Positions 1 through 6,411 are shown, counted from the first letter of the stretch. The stretch is 7,532 nt of DNA from Myxococcota bacterium (GCA_024276595.1 JAJRWW010000411.1:1-7532), one strand, 5' to 3'. Notes: generated by a model from the sequence alone, not told the origin. Made by a program: numbers and translations.

Positions 1-969
1 ACAGGGCCGCAGGTCATCAAGACCGTCACCGGGGAGGATGTCACCATGGACGCCCTGGGCGGCGCAGGGCCCCAGTGCAGCAAGTCTGGGGTGGCGCATT
101 TCTCAACCAAGAACGACGAGGACTGCATCGCTCAGATCCGCCGCCTGCTGGGCTACCTGCCTGGCAACTGCGATGAGCTTCCCCCCGCGCTGGAGCCTCC
201 AACCGACCTCCCGGACAACGCCGAGAAGATCACCGCTCACGTGCCCGACAACCCGCGCCGCCTGTACAACATGCTGCCCCTGCTGGAGATGTTGATGGAC
301 CCGGGAACTGTGATGCAGGTCGCCCCCAGGTACGCCCCCAACATCATCACCGCCTTCGCCCGTCTGGGTGGGTTGTCGGTGGGGATTGTCGCCAACAACC
401 CGCAGTTTTTTGCCGGCTGTCTGGACATCAACGCCTCGGACAAGGCGGCACGCTTCGTTCGATTCTGCGACGCCTTCAACGTACCCATCATCACCTTTGT
501 GGACGTCCCCGGGTTTCTGCCCGGAATCCAGCAGGAGCACGGGGGGATCATCCGTCACGGCGCGAAGCTGCTGTACGCCTACTCGGAGGCCACCGTGCCC
601 CTCATCACCACCATCATCCGCAAGGCCTATGGTGGCGCCTACATCGCCATGGGATCGAGGCACCTCGGCGCCGACGTGGAGTACGCCTGGCCCACGGCAG
701 AGCTGGCGGTGATGGGCCCAGAGGGCGCGGTCAACATCGTGTTCCGAAAGGAGCTGGCCGAGGCCGAGGACAAGGCAGCGAGGCACGCCGAGCTCGTGGC
801 CGACTACCAGGAGCGCTTCGCGTCGCCCTACGTGGGGGCCTCCCGCGGCTACATAGACGAGGTGATCGAGCCGGCCGAGACCAGGGATCGGATCCTGGCG
901 GCGCTGCTCGCGCTCAGGCACAAGCGCGAGCCCCGGCCGCCCCGCCGGCACGGCAACGTGCCTCTCTGA
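1..969 (+). CDS. Acyl-CoA carboxylase carboxyltransferase (beta) subunit, 5'-truncated
   Basis: The reading frame is already open at base 1 and runs 322 codons to a TGA at 967-969, so the start lies outside the window and the ATG at 46 is internal. The family (PccB/AccB/methylmalonyl-CoA decarboxylase alpha) moves a carboxyl group between biotin and an acyl-CoA such as propionyl- or acetyl-CoA in the cytoplasm. Visible signatures are the first-half end TVTGEDVTMDALGGA (window residues 8-22), the second crotonase-like domain with DVPGFLPG then GGIIRHGAKLLYAY (about 168-196), RKAYGGAYIAMGS (about 209-221), YAWPTAELAVMGPEGAVNI, and the typical C-terminus RRHGNVPL. Full-length members have about 510-530 residues, so roughly 200 are missing. 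The residue after GGAY is Ile (codon 643-645), where strict propionyl-CoA carboxylases usually have Asp; this may mean broader acyl-CoA use. No biotin carboxylase or biotin carrier gene is visible. Family assignment is very secure; substrate is not. Confidence 0.96.
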   Translation, partial: TGPQVIKTVTGEDVTMDALGGAGPQCSKSGVAHFSTKNDEDCIAQIRRLLGYLPGNCDELPPALEPPTDLPDNAEKITAHVPDNPRRLYNMLPLLEMLMDPGTVMQVAPRYAPNIITAFARLGGLSVGIVANNPQFFAGCLDINASDKAARFVRFCDAFNVPIITFVDVPGFLPGIQQEHGGIIRHGAKLLYAYSEATVPLITTIIRKAYGGAYIAMGSRHLGADVEYAWPTAELAVMGPEGAVNIVFRKELAEAEDKAARHAELVADYQERFASPYVGASRGYIDEVIEPAETRDRILAALLALRHKREPRPPRRHGNVPL

Positions 970-991
970 GCACTCCCTGCCGCCTGGCGGA

Positions 992-1030
992 GCTGTTGCA
1001 GTGTTGCAATTGACATCACAATGCAACAGC
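992..1030. promoter_or_regulatory. Inverted repeat, candidate enhancer (UAS) for a sigma-54 activator
   Basis: GCTGTTGCA (992-1000) is matched exactly by its reverse complement TGCAACAGC (1022-1030), with 21 bases between. A second direct copy of the core TGTTGCA lies at 1002-1008, so the site is TGTTGCA-g-TGTTGCA-N13-TGCAACA. The centre (about 1011) is about 107 bp upstream of the start point predicted from the sigma-54 promoter. That is the usual distance for binding sites of bacterial enhancer-binding proteins. The identity of the activator is unknown, and the role is inferred from geometry and symmetry. Confidence 0.5.
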
Positions 1031-1091
1031 CAGGCAGAGTGGACGAAGGCCCATCACCGCCAAAACAAGTGGTATTCTCCGCCGCAATATG

Positions 1092-1107
1092 TGGCACGGT
1101 CCTTGCT
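1092..1107 (+). promoter_or_regulatory. Sigma-54 (RpoN) -24/-12 promoter
   Basis: The bases read TGGCACG-GTCC-TTGCT, an exact match to the family consensus TGGCACG-N4-TTGCW. The invariant GG (1093-1094) and GC (1105-1106) are separated by exactly 10 bases. The start of transcription is predicted near 1118, giving a leader of about 34 bases before the ATG at 1152. Sigma-54 promoters need an ATP-driven activator bound upstream; the inverted repeat at 992-1030 is a good candidate site. A chance exact match directly before a gene start in the right orientation is unlikely. Confidence 0.82.
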
Positions 1108-1151
1108 TGAATGCCTGTAATAGTGTATCAGTATCCAAAAGGAGAGATCCT

Positions 1152-1520
1152 ATGTCTCTGTGGACCGACGCCCAAAAGACCGTACCTGGATTCATGGCGG
1201 CTGGCATCTTCAACAAGGAGGGGATGATCGTCGATGGCCACTCGGCGGACGAGTCCTTCCACCTGGAGCACGCCGCCGCAGCCTTTGTCACCATGCTCGG
1301 GGAGGCCGATACGGCTGGCAGCCTCATCTCCCTGGGCTCGGCAAAGGAGGTTCAGCTCACCTACCCGAGCGCAGTCATCCTGCTCAGGGCCATCCCCGGG
1401 ACGACCTCAGGCATGGTCCTGGGAATAGCCGCGCGCGCCGACGGCCCCCTCGGCCGGATCCGAATGGCAATGGACCACCTGGAGCAGCACCTCTCCAAGG
1501 CCTTGCCGAGCCCCGGCTAG
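1152..1520 (+). CDS. Roadblock/LC7 (MglB-like) domain protein
   Basis: This is a 122-residue single-domain cytoplasmic protein of normal length for the Roadblock/LC7 family, whose bacterial members (MglB type) often form homodimers and regulate small Ras-like GTPases such as MglA. Visible family features are the short helix followed by GIFNKEGMIVDGHSADE (about 18-34, the strand-turn-strand that starts the domain), a middle helix AAAAFVTMLGEAD (about 41-53), a sheet segment ending in AVILLRAIPGTTSGMVLGIAARAD (two parts, about 74-97), and a C-terminal helix after GPLGRIRMAMDHL. The ATG at 1152 is chosen because AAAAGGAG lies just upstream and because an in-frame ATG at 1089 would overlap the sigma-54 promoter. 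No MglA-like GTPase is adjacent. It stands alone and converges on the lipoprotein gene 34 bp away. Function beyond the fold, including any GTPase partner, cannot be read from the sequence. Confidence 0.85.
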   Translation: MSLWTDAQKTVPGFMAAGIFNKEGMIVDGHSADESFHLEHAAAAFVTMLGEADTAGSLISLGSAKEVQLTYPSAVILLRAIPGTTSGMVLGIAARADGPLGRIRMAMDHLEQHLSKALPSPG

Positions 1521-1554
1521 CCCCCCTGCCTGGACGCCCTGGTGGCGACGTGCG

Positions 1555-2949
1555 CTACTCGACGATGGGCCCCACGGAGCAGGTCTGCACCTCCATGATG
1601 AGGTACATCATGATCTTCTCCTGGAGCATGAGCTGGTAGTCGGATCCGCCACCGCTCCCGTGGGTGTGGTAGACGGTGAACAGCACCTTGCCGCAGTAAA
1701 AGGGCCAGGAGACCGTGGCAGGGTTGGTCCCACCGGGAGCGGGTGTGTCCCCCTCCATCCAGATCTTGGGGAGGGCGTAGACCTCCCCGTTGGGGCCGCA
1801 GTTGCCCATGCACTCGGGGTCGATGCCGATCTCCCCCTCACCCAGCTCGTAGATGCTGTTCCACGCCCCCTCCAGGGTGATGCTCCCGCCGCCGTTGACC
1901 TCCGGGAGGTTGATCCATGCTGCAAAGTCCGGATCCGCGGGGTAGCCCGTGAAGCTGTACGCGGATGCCCAGTCGTTGCACGCCTCCTGGGGCGTGCTGG
2001 AGGTGTCCCCGCACACGAAGTCGGTGCCGCCAGCGTCGTCATCTCGCACGTAGTAAGACAGGAACTCGGGCCACACCTGCTCTGCATAGTCGTAGCTGAA
2101 GTCGTCGATGTACAGCTTGCCCCCCTCCTTGACATACTGCCTGAGGTTGTCCTTGGCCGTCTGCCCGGTGGGCAGCAGGGCCCCGCAGGGGAGCACCAGG
2201 AGGTTGTACTGGGAGAGCTGGCCGTAGTCGTTGATGAGCGTGCCCACCTCACCAGGATCCCAAAGGTCAGGCTCGAAGAAGGCCACCTCCCCGTCGTAGT
2301 CAAAGCCGAGCGCCTCCCACATGGCCCGCTGGTCCTCCCAGGCGCCCTTGACAATGGCGATCCTCGGGATGTTGTCTCCGATGGAGAGGTCCGTGTGGTT
2401 GGGGAGGGTGGTGAGCTCTGGGGCAGGGCCGCCCGGCGCCGAGCCCTCGATGACGTAGACCTGGCCAGGGGTGTCCGGGACGTCGAGCTGCCTCACCCGC
2501 CTGAACTCCCCTTTCTGAACCGCGAGGTAGTATGATCGCCCCGGGAGCAGCAGCAGCTCGAAGCTGCCGTCGACGGGGTCGGCGAACACGTTGGGAGTGC
2601 CGCTGGCAATCTCCACGCACTCGTTGCAGTACATGTGCTGCGGGAGGTCGGGAGGCGGCTGGGAGTAGGCGATCACGACCGCCCCCGGGATGGGAAACCG
2701 GTTGGATGGCTGGGTGGCCGCCTTGTCCGCACCGGGGCTCCAGACCACGCCCTGGACGCGCACCAGGTCCGCCACCGAGGCGTCGGGCGGGATGCTGTTG
2801 TCGTTTCCATTGGAGTTCTGGTTGACGTTCCCGTTGTTGTTGCCGCTCTGGTTGCCGTTGCTCGGATCCACTGGACCGCAGGACGTAACCAGCGTCAAAG
2901 CGCCCAGCACACAGATGGGCCCAAAGGCGATCCTTGACCTGGGTGACAT
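1555..2949 (-). CDS. Lipoprotein with Asn/Gly-rich tether, regulatory-like beta domain and ThuA/GATase-like C-terminal domain; function unknown
   Basis: This 464-residue protein starts with a signal peptide (residues 1-23: Arg-rich start, hydrophobic core) and lipobox VTSC, making Cys24 the lipidated residue. Gly25 rather than Asp argues for sorting to the outer membrane. Residues 31-52 are an Asn/Gly/Ser tether (11 Asn in residues 31-51). Residues about 62-170 look like a carboxypeptidase-regulatory-type beta-sandwich (RVQGVVW, PIPGAVVIAYS, DGSFELLLLPGRSYYLAV), with a close cysteine pair Cys108 and Cys111. Residues about 194-300 look like a Rossmann-type ThuA/class I amidotransferase-like half: IPRIAIVKGAWED, YNLLVLPCGALL, then YVKEGGKLYIDDFSYDY. 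The last 45 residues (GKVLFTVYHTHG and a helix) appear to complete that fold. Several more cysteines in the C-terminal half could form disulfides. The start is fixed by AGGAGGAGCAC directly before the ATG. Domain calls are by eye and tentative; no catalytic function is claimed. Confidence 0.85.
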   Translation of the reverse strand: MSPRSRIAFGPICVLGALTLVTSCGPVDPSNGNQSGNNNGNVNQNSNGNDNSIPPDASVADLVRVQGVVWSPGADKAATQPSNRFPIPGAVVIAYSQPPPDLPQHMYCNECVEIASGTPNVFADPVDGSFELLLLPGRSYYLAVQKGEFRRVRQLDVPDTPGQVYVIEGSAPGGPAPELTTLPNHTDLSIGDNIPRIAIVKGAWEDQRAMWEALGFDYDGEVAFFEPDLWDPGEVGTLINDYGQLSQYNLLVLPCGALLPTGQTAKDNLRQYVKEGGKLYIDDFSYDYAEQVWPEFLSYYVRDDDAGGTDFVCGDTSSTPQEACNDWASAYSFTGYPADPDFAAWINLPEVNGGGSITLEGAWNSIYELGEGEIGIDPECMGNCGPNGEVYALPKIWMEGDTPAPGGTNPATVSWPFYCGKVLFTVYHTHGSGGGSDYQLMLQEKIMMYLIMEVQTCSVGPIVE

Positions 2950-2976
2950 GTGCTCCTCCTATTGATAGTCGGTTAC

Positions 2977-3006
2977 TACATATCAGCTTTGCGGCTGCTC
3001 GATCAA
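2977..3006 (-). promoter_or_regulatory. Possible sigma-70-type promoter for the lipoprotein gene
   Basis: On the minus strand TTGATC (3006-3001) is followed after 18 bases by TATGTA (2982-2977). Four of six -35 bases and about half of the -10 bases match consensus. Transcription would start near 2970, leaving about 20 bases before the ATG, enough for the AGGAGGAG ribosome binding site. The match is modest and rests on position as much as sequence. Confidence 0.3.
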
Positions 3007-3089
3007 TCGCTTTGATTGCCGCACCGCGGCATCTGGGGCTCGAATGATCGGGCTCGTTATGGTAGCAACCTGGCAGATGGAGGCACTCG

Positions 3090-3797
3090 ATGTTCGAGCT
3101 TGGATTGTTACCTGCCACCCTCGCCAAGCTGGGAATGGCCGTGCTCCTGGGCAGCCTCATTGGCCTGGAGCGAGAGCTGCGCGGGCGTCCGGCGGGCCTG
3201 AGGACGATGATGCTGGTCTGCCTTGGCTCGACCATGGTGATGGTGGTCTCGCATTACCTGAGCGTGGCTAGCTGGACCGTGGCAGAGCAGCACGTGGTGC
3301 GCGTGGACCCCGGGAGGGTCGCCGCGGGTATTGTCACCGGGGTCGGTTTTTTGGGTGGGGCCGTGGTGATCAAGCTCGGCGACATTGTGCGAGGGGTCAC
3401 CACCGCCGCCGGCATCTGGTTCGTTGCCTCCCTGGGGATCGTTCTCGGCCAAGGCCACTTCGCCCTGGCTTCCGTGGCGACCGTGGGCGCGCTAGGAATC
3501 CTCTGGGGGCTCCACCTGGTGGAGCGCCTGCTCAAGGGACAGGTCTACCGGGTGCTCCACGTGGAGACGGAGACGGACACAGCCTCCCCCGCTCCCTCAC
3601 CCGATGAGATCCAGGCCCTGGCCAAGGAGTCGGGGCTGCGCGTGATGGACACCTGCATCGACGTGGACGTCGCGGCGAAGCTGATCCATGTCAAGCTCTC
3701 CATACGCGCCCGGGGACAGCTCAGACCGGCCGAGGTCGTCCACCGGATCGCCGCCCGCCCGGGTGTGCGTCGAGTGAGCTGGGGCCCGCAGATGTGA
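3090..3797 (+). CDS. MgtC/SapB-family inner-membrane protein
   Basis: This 235-residue protein has the MgtC/SapB membrane domain: hydrophobic segments at about 5-25, 40-57, 75-97, 105-123 and 126-145. It carries the hallmark motifs LIGLERELRGRPAGLRT (23-39), PGRVAAGIVTGVGFLGG (74-90) and VRGVTTAAGIW (100-110). Residues about 152-233 form a soluble C-terminal domain (CIDVDVAAKLIHVKLSI, then a helix and RPGVRRVSW), consistent with the ACT-like domain of longer members. MgtC proteins are linked to growth under low magnesium and, in pathogens, to inhibition of F1Fo ATP synthase; many chromosomal homologues like this have no proven role. The usual GFLGAG is GFLGGA here, a small deviation. The start is supported by GGAGG (3079-3083) six bases upstream of the ATG. 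The gene stands alone, divergent from the lipoprotein and convergent with the protease. I see no magnesium riboswitch in the 140-bp upstream gap. Confidence 0.93.
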   Translation: MFELGLLPATLAKLGMAVLLGSLIGLERELRGRPAGLRTMMLVCLGSTMVMVVSHYLSVASWTVAEQHVVRVDPGRVAAGIVTGVGFLGGAVVIKLGDIVRGVTTAAGIWFVASLGIVLGQGHFALASVATVGALGILWGLHLVERLLKGQVYRVLHVETETDTASPAPSPDEIQALAKESGLRVMDTCIDVDVAAKLIHVKLSIRARGQLRPAEVVHRIAARPGVRRVSWGPQM

Positions 3798-3863
3798 CGC
3801 CTTGCTCATGCCCGGGAGATGGGCGTAGCCGACCCTGCGCACGTGGGCTGTTGTGGGTGGGCT

Positions 3864-5396
3864 CTATCTGCTGATGACCAGGTAGAAGGTGGATCCGCGG
3901 CGGCTTACAAGCAGCACCACGTTGTGACGAGCTTTCTTGTACAGGTCCAGGAACTCCTTGACGCTCCGCACATCTCGCCGGTTGACCTGCATTATCACGT
4001 CTCCCCGGCGCAGGCCGGACATGGCGGCCGGGGTAAAGGGCGTCACCTTCTTGACCACGACGCCGTCGCGAATACGGCGGGGGATTCGGTAGGCGCGCCG
4101 GGCCTCCTCGCTCAAGGCTCCCACCTCCATCCCTCCCAGGGCGCCCTCCCTGGGCCTGATCCGCGCGCTGAGCCGGGCGGCCTGCTTCAGGGTGCCGAGC
4201 TGGGCCGAGAGGGTGATGCGCTTTCCACCCCGCAGGAGGGCTATGGAGACCTTTGCGCCGGCGCCCTGGGCCGCGATGATGTTCCGCAGCCGGGCGCTGC
4301 TGCGAACCCGCTCGCCGTTGACCCTCTGAATCACATCCCCACGACGCAGGCCCGCCCTGTCGGCCGGGCTCTTGGGCTGTACGTCGGAGACAAGGACCCC
4401 GCGCACATTGCCAAGGCCCATCCCTCGCGCCAGGGCCGGGGTGAGGTCCTGGATGGAGACCCCCAGAAAACCTCGCACCACCTTGCCTGTCTTGAGCAGG
4501 CTGCGCATGATGGGGCGGGCCATGTTGGAGGGGATCGCGAAGCCGATCCCCTGGTACCCGCCGCTGCGGGAAAGGATGGCCGTGTTTATCCCCACAAGCC
4601 GACCGTTCATGTCCACCAGCGCGCCGCCGGAGTTGCCCGGGTTGATGGCGGCATCGGTCTGGATGAAGTCCTCGTAGTCCACTATCCCAACGTTCGCCCT
4701 GCCCTTTGCCGAGACTATCCCCATGGTCACGGTCTGCCCCACCCCAAAGGGGTTTCCAATGGCCAGCACGAAGTCTCCCAACCGGAGCTTCCCGGAGTCT
4801 CCGAAGGGTAGCGGCCGAAGACCCGACACCTTGCCCTGGAGCCTGATCACGGCCAGGTCGCTCTTGGGGTCCTTGCCCACTATCTTGGCCCCGTACTCCC
4901 GCTTGTCGTGGGTCGTGACGGTTATCTTGCTGGCGTGCGCCACCACGTGGTAGTTGGTCAACACCACGCCGTCCGCCGAGACGATCACCCCCGAGCCAAG
5001 GCTCTTTTCACGGTGCTCCTTGGGCATCCGAAAGCGGTGAAGCTGCTCTCCAAAGAACTCCCTGAAGAACGGGTTCGCCCCAAAGGGCATGAGGTACCGC
5101 GCGCCGGGATGACGCACCACCTTGGTGCTGGAGATGTTCACCACGCTGGGCAGCGCCCGCTCCGCCACACCGGCCAGGCTCACCGCCCTGGGCGCCGCCT
5201 TTCCGCCGGCAAGGGCGAGGGCTGGCGAAGGCAAGAGCACTGCGGGCGGCCTCCCCTCCGCCGTGACTCGTGAGACCCCGCTCCTCTCTCCAAAGCAGCC
5301 CATGGGTCCCTGTGCCGCGCTCAGAAGCAGGGCAGTGGCCAGCGCCGCCCCTACAGCAGTGAGCAGTAGAGATCTGTGTTCTTCGACCTTACGCAT
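3864..5396 (-). CDS. degP: HtrA/DegP-type periplasmic serine protease with two PDZ domains
   Basis: This 510-residue protein degrades or refolds damaged envelope proteins. A signal peptide is visible (basic start MRKVEEHR, hydrophobic 9-28). Cys34 lacks a proper lipobox, so cleavage by signal peptidase I is more likely. The chymotrypsin-like domain (about 72-305) has the complete triad His150 (TNYHVV), Asp180 (SDLAV) and Ser256 (GNSGGA), plus GIGFAIPS. The regulatory LA loop contains the common Phe-rich NPFFREFFGE (about 108-117). PDZ1 spans about 307-400 (RGFLGVSIQDL, SPADRAGLRRGDVIQRVNG). PDZ2 spans about 418-508 (PAAMSGLRRGDVIMQVN). Length and layout match DegP/DegQ/MucD; which of these it is cannot be decided. 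It is the last gene of the small heat shock operon, 42 bp after its neighbour, with its own AGGAGGTG ribosome binding site. No clear terminator follows in the 66-bp convergent gap to the MgtC-family gene. Confidence 0.97.
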   Translation of the reverse strand: MRKVEEHRSLLLTAVGAALATALLLSAAQGPMGCFGERSGVSRVTAEGRPPAVLLPSPALALAGGKAAPRAVSLAGVAERALPSVVNISSTKVVRHPGARYLMPFGANPFFREFFGEQLHRFRMPKEHREKSLGSGVIVSADGVVLTNYHVVAHASKITVTTHDKREYGAKIVGKDPKSDLAVIRLQGKVSGLRPLPFGDSGKLRLGDFVLAIGNPFGVGQTVTMGIVSAKGRANVGIVDYEDFIQTDAAINPGNSGGALVDMNGRLVGINTAILSRSGGYQGIGFAIPSNMARPIMRSLLKTGKVVRGFLGVSIQDLTPALARGMGLGNVRGVLVSDVQPKSPADRAGLRRGDVIQRVNGERVRSSARLRNIIAAQGAGAKVSIALLRGGKRITLSAQLGTLKQAARLSARIRPREGALGGMEVGALSEEARRAYRIPRRIRDGVVVKKVTPFTPAAMSGLRRGDVIMQVNRRDVRSVKEFLDLYKKARHNVVLLVSRRGSTFYLVISR

Positions 5397-5438
5397 CTTC
5401 GCACCTCCTGCCGGTGTAGGGGCGGCGTGGCGAAGGGA

Positions 5439-5822
5439 TCAGCGAGCCTTCACCTTGATCTTCCGTGGCTTCAGCGCCGCCGCCTTCGGGAGCCGTAGCT
5501 TCAGCACGCCGTCTGACAGCGAGGCGTCTATCTTCTCCACATCGATGCCGTCGGGCACGGTGAAGTGCCGGACGAAGTCGGCCACCCGGTACTCCGCACG
5601 CACCAGGCTGGCCCCCTCTCGCCCGGCCTCGCGTCGCCCCTCCAGGGAGAGCACCCCGTCCCTGAACTGGATGTCCAGGCCGTCCTTGTGCACCCCGGGC
5701 ATGTCGGCGACCAGAAGCAGCTCGTCGCCGTTCTCGTACAGATCCACCAGCGGAGCCACCGAGGGACGCTCGCTGACCCGCTCGGGGGTCTGGGTCTCCT
5801 GCTTGACCATCTCGTTGCTCAT
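5439..5822 (-). CDS. hsp20: Small heat shock protein (Hsp20/alpha-crystallin), second gene of operon
   Basis: This 127-residue cytoplasmic holdase binds unfolding proteins without ATP and keeps them refoldable. The N-terminal arm is short and polar (1-22). The alpha-crystallin domain covers about 23-113: PLVDLYENGDELLLVADMPG, the DLx-like strand GLDIQFRDGVLSLEGRR, the region RAEYRVADFVRHFTVPDGID, and the signature DGVLKLRLPK (104-113). The C-terminal tail carries the I-x-V anchor (Ile122-Lys-Val124), used to assemble oligomers. The tail is short and basic. AAAGGAGG before the ATG fixes the start. It lies 30 bp after the first hsp20 gene and 42 bp before the HtrA gene. It differs strongly from its neighbour outside the family motifs, so the two are old paralogues rather than a recent duplication. 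Confidence 0.95.
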   Translation of the reverse strand: MSNEMVKQETQTPERVSERPSVAPLVDLYENGDELLLVADMPGVHKDGLDIQFRDGVLSLEGRREAGREGASLVRAEYRVADFVRHFTVPDGIDVEKIDASLSDGVLKLRLPKAAALKPRKIKVKAR

Positions 5823-5852
5823 GGCTTCCTCCTTTCTCCCTCTGATGTCCGA

Positions 5853-6290
5853 TCAGGACTTGAGGGCGATCTTCCGCGGCTGGGCCTCGGGGGCCTTCTC
5901 AAGGGTCACGGTGAGCACGCCATCTCGCAGCTTGGCGCTCGCCTTCTCTGGATCCACCTTGTCGCGCAGCGCGAAGCTGCGGGAGAACCGCACCTCTCCA
6001 CGCTCTCGCCGATGCACCGAGTAGCCCTCGGGGACATCGGTCTTGCGCACGCCGGCGAGCGAGAGGGTGTCGCGGGTGACCGTGATGTCCAGGTCGTCCC
6101 TGGCCACCCCCGGGAGCTCCGCCTCCAGGATCACCTTGGAGTCCGCGTCGTACAGGTTCACCCTCGGCCAGGTGGCGGTGGCGGCTGGAAAGGCCCCCTG
6201 ATCGAAACCAGAGAACAGGGTGTCCATGCGCCGCCGGAACTCATCCAACATTGCCAGGCTTCGCTCAAAATCGTTCCATCGGGTAAGCAT
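5853..6290 (-). CDS. hsp20: Small heat shock protein (Hsp20/alpha-crystallin), first gene of operon
   Basis: This 145-residue small heat shock protein has a longer amphipathic N-terminal arm (1-40, with LDEFRRRMDTLFSGF) typical of the bacterial class that starts with a DxFxxxMxxLF-type helix. The alpha-crystallin domain spans about 41-132: PRVNLYDADSKVILEAELPG, DDLDITVTRDTLSLAGVR, YSVHRRERGEVRFSRSFAL and RDGVLTVTLEK (122-132). The tail has the oligomer-anchoring I-x-L motif (Ile141-Ala-Leu143). The start is supported by AGGAGG a few bases upstream. It heads the operon hsp20-hsp20-htrA. Its mRNA leader has three perfect hairpins (6303-6411), so translation may be controlled by RNA structure. 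Having two different small heat shock proteins side by side fits the known pattern of partner subunits that co-assemble; that partnership is inference. Confidence 0.96.
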   Translation of the reverse strand: MLTRWNDFERSLAMLDEFRRRMDTLFSGFDQGAFPAATATWPRVNLYDADSKVILEAELPGVARDDLDITVTRDTLSLAGVRKTDVPEGYSVHRRERGEVRFSRSFALRDKVDPEKASAKLRDGVLTVTLEKAPEAQPRKIALKS

Positions 6291-6302
6291 TGCAACCTCC
6301 TC

Positions 6303-6411
6303 TGGGTCATTCGTGGACCCACGCCATATGTCCTGCTATGTGAAACGGCCCAGCCCCCGGGAAGGGCTGCCCACAGGTGCGGCGGGAGGCCACCCCTTCT
6401 GCCCGGTGGCC
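6303..6411 (-). promoter_or_regulatory. Triple-hairpin leader of the hsp20-hsp20-htrA mRNA
   Basis: Reading in the direction of the operon there are three perfect inverted repeats. The first is GGCCACC-N10-GGTGGCC (6411-6388), the second CAGCCC-N7-GGGCTG (6369-6351) and the third TGGGTC-N7-GACCCA (6321-6303). The third hairpin ends just before the GAGGAGG ribosome binding site of the first hsp20 gene. A CCTCC run near 6389-6384, by the first hairpin, could also pair with that GGAGG. Many bacterial small heat shock genes use RNA thermometers in this position, but the layout here is not a known ROSE or fourU type by sight. Transcription from upstream of 6411 is assumed. Confidence 0.4.

Larger units (their letters stand above)
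970..1151. other. Regulatory intergenic region before the Roadblock gene
   Basis: This 182-bp non-coding gap separates two same-strand genes. It contains a 9-bp inverted repeat (992-1030), a sigma-54 promoter (1092-1107) and the ribosome binding site AAAAGGAG (1137-1144). It also contains a short GC palindrome, CCGCC-T-GGCGG (980-990), just after the carboxyltransferase stop; there is no T-run after it, so it is not a convincing terminator. The second half is more AT-rich than the surrounding coding DNA, as expected for a promoter. Confidence 0.7.

Noticed and set aside
103..1026. 307-codon minus-strand reading frame opposite the carboxyltransferase
   Set aside because: Antisense shadow with a Gly/Val/His-rich composition, no ribosome binding site and no family match.
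1010..1040. Perfect -35 box TTGACA (1010-1015) as a sigma-70 promoter
   Set aside because: No acceptable -10 box is found at 16-19 bases (best CAGAGT at 1035-1040), and the box lies inside the inverted repeat spacer; the sigma-54 site downstream is far better.
1089..1151. Longer version of the Roadblock protein starting at the ATG at 1089
   Set aside because: The added 21 residues do not fit the family, there is no ribosome binding site, and the segment overlaps the sigma-54 promoter; the ATG at 1152 has AAAAGGAG before it.
1660..2535. 291-codon plus-strand reading frame opposite the lipoprotein gene
   Set aside because: The minus-strand frame has a signal peptide, a lipobox and a strong ribosome binding site; the plus frame has none of these.
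3798..3863. Shared terminator between the convergent MgtC-family and HtrA genes
   Set aside because: Only a 4-bp GCCC/GGGC stem (near 3809-3824) is visible and no T-run follows on either strand.
3819..4811. 330-codon plus-strand reading frame opposite the HtrA gene
   Set aside because: It lies antisense to an unmistakable protease, has no recognisable domain, and is the mirror frame expected in GC-rich DNA.
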